This document shows, one piece after another, positions 57,872 to 64,000 of a stretch of DNA of 64,000 bases. The notes beneath the pieces are model-generated. The model searched no databases, had not been told where the DNA came from, and worked only from the letters and a program-made list of their open reading frames with translations. A program made the translations under genes and the position numbers. Positions within the stretch are counted from its first letter, which is position 1; every line of letters begins with the position of its first letter. The stretch comes from JAQBZY01 sp038117205 (GTDB taxonomy: Bacteria > Pseudomonadota > Alphaproteobacteria > Rhodospirillales > Casp-alpha2). The stretch is taken from positions 1 to 64,000 of the forward strand of contig JAYOFL010000008.1 in NCBI GenBank assembly GCA_038117205.1, in the 5' to 3' direction.

Positions 57872-59952
57872 CGGCGGAAATCGTCTGGAACCCGGTCCTG
57901 CCGCCGTCGGTCATCGCCGCGCTGGCGGCGCTCGGCCTGCTGCTTGTGGTCTTCCAGGCGTTCCGGGCCGGCCTACGCGGAACGGTCTCCCGGGCGCTCC
58001 TGGTGGCGGCGCTGGCGGCGGCATTGTTCGATCCGCGCGTCAGCATTGAGGAACGGGTGCCGCAGACCGACATCGCCGTCATCGTCACGGACGAATCGTC
58101 GAGCCAGAAGGTCCGCACCCGCGCCGCCGACACGCAGGCGGCGGCGGACGCCTTGGCGGCGCGATTGTCGGCGCTGGAAGGCATGGAAGTCCGGACGGTC
58201 AGCGTCGGTGACGGTGAGGGCGGCGACGGAACCCGGCTGGTCGGCGCCATCGCCGACGCGCTCGCCGAGGTGCCGCGCGCGCGGCTCGCCGGCGCCGTCG
58301 TCATCACGGACGGACAGATTCACGACGCCGCCGCCGGGACGGCGGCGGAACTGCCCGGGCCGCTGCATTTCCTCGTCACCGGCGCGCCGAAGGAAAAGGA
58401 CCGCCGTCTCGTCGTCGTCGAGGCGCCGGGTTACGGCATCGTCGGCCGGGACGTGACGATCCGCTACCGGATCGAGGATCGGGTCGCCGCCCAAGAGAAG
58501 GGGTTTGGCAGCAATCTGGTCGACGTCGTCATCCGCAAGGACGGCGTCGAGGTCGAGAGATCGAAGGTGCCGGCCGGCGCCGAGATGGTCTACGAACTGA
58601 TCCTGGAACATGCCGGCCAGAACGTCATCGAGATCGAGGCGGCGCCGGCCGAGGACGAGCTATCCGCCGTCAACAACCGCGCCGTGCTCAGCATCAACGG
58701 CGTGCGCGACCGGTTGCGCGTGCTGCTGGTTTCGGGCCAGCCGCACGCCGGCGAGCGGACGTGGCGCAACCTGCTCAAATCGGATCCCTCCGTCGATCTG
58801 GTGCACTTCACCATTCTCAGGCCGCCGGAGAAGAACGACTTCACGCCCTTGAACGAAATCTCGCTGATCGCCTTTCCGGTGCGCGAGCTGTTCGAGGAAA
58901 AGATCGCAGAATTCGATCTGATCGTGCTCGACCGCTACATGGTGCGCGACGTGCTGCCGCCGCAGTACTTCCGGAACATCGCCACCTACGTGCGGAACGG
59001 CGGCGCGTTGCTGCTGGCGGTCGGCCCCGAATTCGCCGGTCTCCGCAGCCTGGCGCGGACGCCGTTGCAGGAAATCCTGCCGGCGGCGCCGACCGGCCGG
59101 GTGCTGGAGAACCGTTTCAAGCCGCGCATCGACGAGCTGGGACACCGCCATCCGGTGACGGCCGCGTTGCCGGGGGCCGTGGTGCCCGGCCGCAACGATC
59201 TGGAGCCCACCTGGGGTGCGTGGTTCCGCCAGATCGACATCGCGCCGTCGACCGGCGCGACCGTGATGTCCGGCTTGGAAGGGAAGCCGCTGTTGATCCT
59301 CGAGCGGGTCGACAAGGGCCGCGTCGGCCTGTTCGCCAGCGATCATCTGTGGCTGTGGTCGCGCGGCTACGACGACGGCGGGCCGCAGGCGGAACTGACG
59401 CGCCGGCTCGCGCACTGGCTGATGAAGGAACCGGAACTGGAAGAAGAAGGCCTGTTCGCTCGCGTCGACGGTTCCGACGTGGTGATCGAGCGGCGCAGTC
59501 TGCAGCCGGACGCCGGGGAGGTTTCCGTGACGTCGCCGAGCGGCGAAGCCCGGAAGGTGAAGCTCGAGGCCGGCCCCTCCGGCCGGTCGAGTGCGCGCAT
59601 CGCCGCCGACGAGGTGGGGCTCTACAAGATCGAGAGCGGCGCGCACGTCGCCTTCGCCGCCGTCGGCGCGCTCAATCCGCTGGAACTCGCCGACCTCCGC
59701 GCCGACACGGCGACGGCGAAGAAACTCGCCGACGACAACGGCGGCTCCGTGCGCTGGCTCGCCGATGGCCTGCCCGAGGTGCGCGGCGTGGCGCCCGGCC
59801 GTCAGGTCGCCGGCCAAGGCTGGATCGGCATGGTGCGCAACGACTCCTTCGCCGTCACCGGCGTCACGTCGGTGCCGCTGCTGCCGTGGTGGCTGGTGAT
59901 CTTCTGTGGCGTCGGCCTGGCCTGTCTCGCCTGGTGGCGCGAAGGCCGTTAG
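57868..59952 (+). CDS. VWA/glutamine-amidotransferase-like membrane protein of the MoxR operon
   Basis: A 694-residue protein with two N-terminal transmembrane helices (about 10-28 and 40-55), a von Willebrand-like region (DIAVIVTDESSSQKVR, AGAVVITDGQIHDA), a class I glutamine-amidotransferase-like region (LRVLLVSGQP, FDLIVLDRYMVRD, RNGGALLLAVGPEF), and a C-terminal helix (PLLPWWLVIFCGVGLACLAWW). The whole four-gene set is typical of alphaproteobacterial MoxR-DUF58-BatA loci, and its cellular role is unresolved. The MIDAS-like metal motif reads DESSS where DxSxS is expected, matching it. Confidence 0.82.
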   Translation: MTAEIVWNPVLPPSVIAALAALGLLLVVFQAFRAGLRGTVSRALLVAALAAALFDPRVSIEERVPQTDIAVIVTDESSSQKVRTRAADTQAAADALAARLSALEGMEVRTVSVGDGEGGDGTRLVGAIADALAEVPRARLAGAVVITDGQIHDAAAGTAAELPGPLHFLVTGAPKEKDRRLVVVEAPGYGIVGRDVTIRYRIEDRVAAQEKGFGSNLVDVVIRKDGVEVERSKVPAGAEMVYELILEHAGQNVIEIEAAPAEDELSAVNNRAVLSINGVRDRLRVLLVSGQPHAGERTWRNLLKSDPSVDLVHFTILRPPEKNDFTPLNEISLIAFPVRELFEEKIAEFDLIVLDRYMVRDVLPPQYFRNIATYVRNGGALLLAVGPEFAGLRSLARTPLQEILPAAPTGRVLENRFKPRIDELGHRHPVTAALPGAVVPGRNDLEPTWGAWFRQIDIAPSTGATVMSGLEGKPLLILERVDKGRVGLFASDHLWLWSRGYDDGGPQAELTRRLAHWLMKEPELEEEGLFARVDGSDVVIERRSLQPDAGEVSVTSPSGEARKVKLEAGPSGRSSARIAADEVGLYKIESGAHVAFAAVGALNPLELADLRADTATAKKLADDNGGSVRWLADGLPEVRGVAPGRQVAGQGWIGMVRNDSFAVTGVTSVPLLPWWLVIFCGVGLACLAWWREGR

Positions 59953-59954
59953 GC

Positions 59955-60245
59955 CTAGGCCCACTTGTCCCAGTAGGGCTCCGGCCCGAACCAATCCGCC
60001 ATGAAATCGACGAAGCCGCGGATCTTGGCCGACATGTGCCGTCGGTGCGGGTAGAGCGCGTGCACGCTGAGCGTATCGGCCTCGAACGCGTCCAGGATCG
60101 TCACCAGCCGGCCGTCCCGCAGCCCCTCGCCGCAGAAGAACGTCGGCGTCATGTAGACGCCGAGGCCGGCGATGGCGGCCTCCACCAGGACGTTGCCGCT
60201 GTTGGCGTGGAAGCGGCCGTCGACGCGGACTTCGAACGGACCGCC
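59955..60245 (-). pseudogene. remnant of a LysR-family regulator (C-terminal effector domain only)
   Basis: The minus-strand reading frame from the stop at 59955-59957 gives about 95 residues that match the end of LysR substrate-binding domains: FEVRVDGRFHANSGNVLVEA, AIAGLGVYMTPTFFCGEGLR and VHALYPHRRHMSAKIRGFVD. The frame stays open further upstream but no longer resembles LysR, and the DNA-binding half is missing. The adjoining binding-protein gene begins at 60312 on the other strand, so the missing part appears to have been replaced or deleted. Confidence 0.78.
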
Positions 60246-60311
60246 GGCGTCTTCGTTTTCCCGCGCCTGATTCTCTCCTAGTATCGCCGAAACGATTGGG
60301 AGAGTACCGCC

Positions 60312-61319
60312 ATGTCCGACACGACGAGCACCTTGAGCCTCGCCTGCTGGGATTACGACCGGGCGCTGCCGGTGCTGGACGGCCGCGCGCCCGTCGCCGG
60401 CTGGCAGGTGGCGGCGACGGCGGCGCCGCCGGGCGTGCTGTTTCCGCTCGCCGTCGGCGAGGCGAGGTACGACGTCAGCGAGCTTTCCTTCGCGAGCTAT
60501 CTCATTCAGTTGTCGCGGGGCGAGAGCGCCTATGTGGCGATCCCGGTCTATCTGTCCCGCGCCTTCCGGCACGGCGCCATTTACGTCCGCGCCGACGCCG
60601 GCATCGAAAGGGTGAAGGATCTCGAAGGCAGGATTTGCGGCGTGCCGGAATACGCCATGACGTTGGCGGTCTGGGTGCGGGGCATCCTCGCCGACGACCA
60701 CGGCCTCGACGTCGGGCGGGTCCGCTATCGCACCGCCGGCCTGAACGAGCCGGGCAGGACCGAGCGGCTGGTCCTGGAACTGCCGGACGGTCTCGACGTG
60801 CAGGCGCTCGGCGACGACCGGACATTGAACGACGCCCTGCTCGCGGGCGAGATCGACGCCATCATGGCGCCGGCGCCGCCGACGGCGTTCTCAGAGGGCG
60901 ATCCCCGGGTGCGCCGCCTGATCGACCCGGTGGGGCCAGCGGAGCGGGCCTATTACGAGCGGACGAAGATGTTTCCGATCATGCACGTCGTCGGTATCCG
61001 GCGGACCCTCGCCGACGCCAATCCCGGGCTCGCCGGTGCCCTCTACGACGCCTTCCTGGCGGCGAGGCGCATTGCTATGACGGGCGTCGCCGCGGTCGCC
61101 AAGGCGTCCGCCAACAAAGTGATGTCGCCCTGGTATGCCGACGCCTATGAGGACGCCGTCCGGCTGATGGGTGCCGATTATTGGCCTTACGGCGTCGCCG
61201 AGAACCGGGCGGAACTTGAGGCCATTTGCCGGTACGCGGCCGAGCAGCACCTGACCCGGCGTCCGGTGTCGCCGGACGAGCTGTTCCATCCGGAGACGGT
61301 GTCGAAGCCCGGCCGCTGA
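60312..61319 (+). CDS. 4,5-dihydroxyphthalate decarboxylase-like / SBP-fold protein
   Basis: A 335-residue protein with the periplasmic-binding-protein fold of the 4,5-dihydroxyphthalate decarboxylase family: LACWDYDRALPVLDG, YDVSELSFASYLIQL, YVAIPVYLSRAFRHGAIYVR and MFPIMHVVGIRRTLAD. It has no signal peptide, which suggests that it works in the cytoplasm. ATG 60312 follows GGGAGAG. It sits next to a broken LysR gene, so its former regulator may be lost. The substrate is unknown. Confidence 0.82.
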   Translation: MSDTTSTLSLACWDYDRALPVLDGRAPVAGWQVAATAAPPGVLFPLAVGEARYDVSELSFASYLIQLSRGESAYVAIPVYLSRAFRHGAIYVRADAGIERVKDLEGRICGVPEYAMTLAVWVRGILADDHGLDVGRVRYRTAGLNEPGRTERLVLELPDGLDVQALGDDRTLNDALLAGEIDAIMAPAPPTAFSEGDPRVRRLIDPVGPAERAYYERTKMFPIMHVVGIRRTLADANPGLAGALYDAFLAARRIAMTGVAAVAKASANKVMSPWYADAYEDAVRLMGADYWPYGVAENRAELEAICRYAAEQHLTRRPVSPDELFHPETVSKPGR

Positions 61320-61440
61320 GGCCCGTTCGGGCGGCGGGGCGGAAAATCCTGCCGCCGGAACCGTGCCGAGGCTGCCCGGATGGCCGGTCCGCGTGACCCG
61401 GTTTCGGCCTAATCCATTGATATAAAACAATTCCATGTGT

Positions 61441-61456
61441 TGGCACGGGCGTTGCT
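61441..61456 (+). promoter_or_regulatory. sigma-54 (RpoN) promoter of flgG
   Basis: TGGCACG (61441-61447), GGCG, TTGC (61452-61455) and T match the TGGCACG-N4-TTGCW consensus exactly. The expected transcript start is near 61467, leaving a 68-nt leader before ATG 61535. Many flagellar rod genes are RpoN-dependent. The rest of 61320-61534 contains no gene. Confidence 0.78.
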
Positions 61457-61534
61457 TATGTGTCGTCGGGAACCCGTGGCCGAGAACGGCCCGGCTACCG
61501 TAGCGGCGAAAGCCGAAGAAAAAGGACGGGAACG

Positions 61535-62320
61535 ATGCAAGCTTTGAGAATTGCCGCGTCCGGCATGACGGCGCAGCAGCACAACGTCGAGGTCGTCGCG
61601 AACAACCTGGCGAACATGGACACCACCGGATACCAACGCCGCCGATCCGAGTTCCACGATCTGATCTACCGGAACTACGGCCGGCCCGACACCATCAACT
61701 CCCGCGCCGGCGAGACCGTGCCGGGCGGTGTGCAGAGCGGCATGGGCGTACAGATGATGTCGGTCTACCGGGTGACGGAACAGGGCAGTCTCCGCGCCAC
61801 CGACAATGCCTTCGATTTCGCCCTGCAGGGGCGGGGCTACTTCCAGGTCCTGCTGCCGAACGGCCAGGCGGCCTATACCCGCGACGGGTCCTTCCAGATC
61901 GACGCCGCCGGCGCGCTCGTCACCAGCGACGGCTTCCCGGTACAGCCGGGCATCACCATTCCACCGGACGCCAAGGATGTGACGGTCAATCGTTCCGGCG
62001 GGGTCGCGGTCAAGGTCGACGGCTCCGAGACGCCGGTCACGGTCGGGCAGTTGCAGGTGACGCTGTTTCCGAACGAGGCGGGTCTGAAGCCCGAGGGCGA
62101 CAACCTGTTCACGCCGACCGACGCGTCGGGCGGCGCGGTCGCGGTCACGCCGGGCGTCGGCGGCGCCGGTGCCATCCTGCAAGGGTTCATCGAGACGTCG
62201 AATGTGAACCCGGTGAAGGAAATCGCCGAAATGATCCGCGCCCAGCGGGCCTACGACGTTAACTCCAAGGTCATCCAGACCGCCGATCAGATGCTCGGCC
62301 CGGCGCCGGGCGGTAGCTGA
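61535..62320 (+). CDS. flgG: flagellar distal rod protein
   Basis: The 261-residue protein is FlgG, the distal rod subunit. The N-terminal rod motif IAASGMTAQQHNVEVVANNLANMDTTGY, ALQGRGYFQVLLPNGQAAYTRDGSFQ and the C-terminal FIETSNVNPVKEIAEMIRAQRAYDVNSKVIQTADQML are characteristic, and length matches. ATG 61535 has AAAGGA upstream. It stands alone: no other flagellar gene lies within 15 kb on either side visible here, which is unusual because flgG normally sits with flgF, flgA and flgH. Confidence 0.93.
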   Translation: MQALRIAASGMTAQQHNVEVVANNLANMDTTGYQRRRSEFHDLIYRNYGRPDTINSRAGETVPGGVQSGMGVQMMSVYRVTEQGSLRATDNAFDFALQGRGYFQVLLPNGQAAYTRDGSFQIDAAGALVTSDGFPVQPGITIPPDAKDVTVNRSGGVAVKVDGSETPVTVGQLQVTLFPNEAGLKPEGDNLFTPTDASGGAVAVTPGVGGAGAILQGFIETSNVNPVKEIAEMIRAQRAYDVNSKVIQTADQMLGPAPGGS

Positions 62321-62354
62321 TCCAGCGACGGTTTCTCCACGTCCCAAAAAACTG

Positions 62355-62384
62355 GCCGGCGCCGATATCCGACGCCGGCTTTTT
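62355..62384 (+). terminator. intrinsic terminator after flgG
   Basis: GCCGGCG (62355-62361) pairs with CGCCGGC (62373-62379) around an 11-nt loop and is followed by TTTTT (62380-62384). It lies 35 bp after the flgG stop, supporting a one-gene transcript. Confidence 0.85.
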
Positions 62385-62403
62385 CTTTGCGGCGTTCGCC
62401 CCA

Positions 62404-62868
62404 CTAGGAGCGGTCGCGGCGGGAACTCACGAATTTCTTGACGATGCTGCGGAGTTTCTTGTGGCCGATGCGCTCGGCGGCTTCGTTGGCCGGCACCCAG
62501 GTGCGGTCGCGCTCGTCGGCTTCGAGCCAGGTATCGTGCACGGTTTCGACGCGCATGGGGAACACCTCGACCTCGCAGACGCCGCCCCATTTCTTGTAGG
62601 TGTAACTGCCGATCCGCTCCGAATGGACGGTGCCCTCGCAGCCGGCTTCCTCGAGGGCTTCCTTGGCGGCCGATTCCTCGGGCGACATGTCCGGTTCGAC
62701 GATGCCTTTCGGGATGATCCAGCGCTTCTTGCGATAGGACGTGATGAGCAGGATTTCCAAGCCGCCGTCGCCAAGCCGGTAGGGAAGGACGGACGACTGC
62801 CGGTGCGGGTTCTCGTAATTTTCTTCGCTGTCTTCGATGGGCGACGGCATCGGCGTCGGTCGCGGCAT
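62404..62868 (-). CDS. Nudix hydrolase
   Basis: A 154-residue Nudix protein with IIPKGIVEPDMSPEESAAKEALEEAGCEG, the complete box with the REx2EExGU-type pattern as KEALEEAG. The N-terminal RQSSVLPYRLG and the sequence SYTYKKWGGVCEVEVFPM are seen in diphosphoinositol/dinucleoside polyphosphate-type hydrolases. The start is ATG 62868 (a TTG at 62871 precedes it). Substrate unknown. Confidence 0.87.
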   Translation of the reverse strand: MPRPTPMPSPIEDSEENYENPHRQSSVLPYRLGDGGLEILLITSYRKKRWIIPKGIVEPDMSPEESAAKEALEEAGCEGTVHSERIGSYTYKKWGGVCEVEVFPMRVETVHDTWLEADERDRTWVPANEAAERIGHKKLRSIVKKFVSSRRDRS

Positions 62869-62916
62869 CAATCGGTCCCTTTCGGTCAGAATCGCAGAGA
62901 ATCGATTCTAACCCGA

Positions 62917-64000
62917 TTAGCGAGCGGTAATCCACCGTGTAACGATAATTTCTTCAAGATGTAGTGCGCGATCCCGCCAACGCACGGCATCGGTGCGCAT
63001 TCGGGCGCGTTCGTCGGGCGGTGCTGCGTCGAAGCGGGACCGCGCCACGGGGTCGTGAACGTAAAGCGCGAAGATGAGCCGCCGCCCGGACGCGGCGTCG
63101 AGATACCCGGCCAGTCCCTTGATGAAGTGCATGTTGCCGGTCTTGGCCCAGACGCGTCCCGTCGTCGCCGGATCGCGGAAGCGCCCGTCGAATCCGTCCC
63201 GTCCGCCCGACGCCGTCAGCAGGGTGTCGAAGCGCCAGCCTTCGAAGCGTCGCTTGTAGGCATAGGCGAGCAGCGTCGTCATGTCGGCGGGCGTCACGCG
63301 GGACGCCGTGCTGAGCCCGGAATGGTTCTTCAGTTTCAGCGCGAAACCGGAAAGGCCGGGGACCTCGCGGTCGAGCCAGGCGCCGAGCGCCGTCGCCGAT
63401 TGCTCGAGGCTCTCCGCCCGTGGACCCAGCGAACCCGACGCCGCCAGCCCGACCGCTTCGGCGATTAGGTTGTTGGAATATCTGAGCCCGGCGCGGGCGA
63501 TCTCGGAGAGCGGCTGGCTGATCACGCGGGCGACGACGACGCTGCCGGGTGGGGGCGTAGCGTCCTCGGGAGCGGGCAGCGCGACGCCTTCCAGCGCCGC
63601 AAATTCCCGGAACACGTCGGCGGTTCGCCGGGCCGGGTCGCGGACGGGACGGTCCGTCGCCGTATCCGACGGGTCCCATGTCCGGTTGAACTCGAGATTA
63701 AGGCCGGCGATGCCCTGGTTGTAGGGCGCGTCGGCGGGTTGTGTCGTCTCGACCTCGGCGAATGCCGGCAATCCGCTCCGGTAAAGATAGCGGCCGTCGA
63801 CCCGGCGCAGCCCGAAATCCCGAAGCCGAACCGCCAGCGCCCGGAGATCGCCCAGCGCCAGCAGCGGGTCGCCGTCGCCCACCAGCGCGACGTCGCCGGT
63901 GACGACGCCGTCCTTGAGCGTGCCCTTGGCCCGCACCTCGGTCTGGAAGCGGTGGTCCGGGCCGAGGATGCCGAGCGCCGCGATCATGGTCGCGAGCTTG
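62917..64000 (-). CDS. D-alanyl-D-alanine carboxypeptidase/endopeptidase, PBP4 (DacB) family, partial
   Basis: The 361 visible codons run off the right edge. The first residues, KLATMIAALGILGPDH, correspond to the region right after the catalytic serine in PBP4 proteins, and the K at the edge (63997-63999) is probably the lysine of the SxxK motif. The SxN motif appears as YSNN and the KTG motif as AKTGNMHF, with a large insertion between SxxK and SxN as expected for this class. The enzyme trims D-Ala from periplasmic peptidoglycan. It is alone on its strand, 48 bp before the Nudix gene. Confidence 0.9.
   Translation of the reverse strand, partial: KLATMIAALGILGPDHRFQTEVRAKGTLKDGVVTGDVALVGDGDPLLALGDLRALAVRLRDFGLRRVDGRYLYRSGLPAFAEVETTQPADAPYNQGIAGLNLEFNRTWDPSDTATDRPVRDPARRTADVFREFAALEGVALPAPEDATPPPGSVVVARVISQPLSEIARAGLRYSNNLIAEAVGLAASGSLGPRAESLEQSATALGAWLDREVPGLSGFALKLKNHSGLSTASRVTPADMTTLLAYAYKRRFEGWRFDTLLTASGGRDGFDGRFRDPATTGRVWAKTGNMHFIKGLAGYLDAASGRRLIFALYVHDPVARSRFDAAPPDERARMRTDAVRWRDRALHLEEIIVTRWITAR

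Noticed and set aside
1..64000. tRNA, rRNA, CRISPR arrays, insertion sequences
   Set aside because: I looked for T-loop and anticodon-arm patterns, regularly spaced direct repeats and transposase motifs and found none.

Overview
The window looks like a chromosomal segment of a GC-rich alphaproteobacterium, most likely of the Rhodospirillales type. The evidence is the gene order EnvC-like / CtpA / divergent polysaccharide deacetylase / RppH, a petABC operon encoding a three-subunit bc1 complex, a DppDF-type fused ABC ATPase, PAS_5 and DUF1285/DUF6111 proteins, and dense ATGA or GTGA overlaps between genes. All assignments come from reading sequence and motifs; no database search was run.

Layout. 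1-7384: a 5'-truncated proline-rich protein, a GlcG/HbpS-like protein, gpmI, then the cell-division and envelope set (EnvC-like activator, CtpA, YibQ-like deacetylase, RppH). 7414-9314: a PAS protein and a pteridine-reductase-like SDR next to folB. 9315-9675 is an AT-rich gap with DnaA-box-like sites. 9676-16063: uvrC, pgsA, the molybdenum cofactor genes mobB-moeA-moaD-moaE, and a LOG-type protein. 16223-21892: a peptide-type ABC importer. 21977-27513: a YnfA-like protein, an AT-rich SGNH-like gene lacking the catalytic serine, then a gamma-carbonic anhydrase / acyl-CoA synthetase / citryl-CoA lyase / flavin reductase cluster. 27650-35770: cupins, an M48 lipoprotein, dienelactone hydrolase, mtnP, mtnA, a DenD-like dehydrogenase, a fumarase-superfamily lyase and a FucA-like class II aldolase carrying an N-terminal Phd/YefM antitoxin-like domain. 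35780-36747: a 547-bp-period tandem duplication of a small secreted protein gene with a conserved promoter and terminator-like leader; the first copy has an in-frame amber codon. 36851-41839: petABC, hsp20, trmL, hemF.

41840-46614 is the most striking block. A palindrome array and a consensus sigma-54 promoter lie directly in front of a guanidine-I (ykkC) riboswitch. Downstream follow a TauA/SsuA-type ABC importer, a GdmH-type nickel guanidine hydrolase and a small protein with 15 histidines in its first 38 residues. Read together, this is a guanidine uptake and hydrolysis operon that appears to be under both nitrogen-type (RpoN) and guanidine control, with a candidate nickel-delivery protein in place of the HypA/HypB-type helpers known from cyanobacteria.

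46664-64000: a PrpF-family isomerase, a PilZ-like protein, an AT-rich coiled-coil membrane protein, an SGNH hydrolase, cca, a CoA pyrophosphatase, DUF1285, the MoxR-DUF58-BatA/DUF4159-VWA-like operon, a LysR remnant, a DHP-decarboxylase-like binding protein, a solitary flgG behind a second sigma-54 promoter, a Nudix hydrolase and the C-terminal part of a PBP4-type carboxypeptidase that leaves the window within its SxxK motif. I found no tRNA, rRNA, CRISPR array or insertion sequence.
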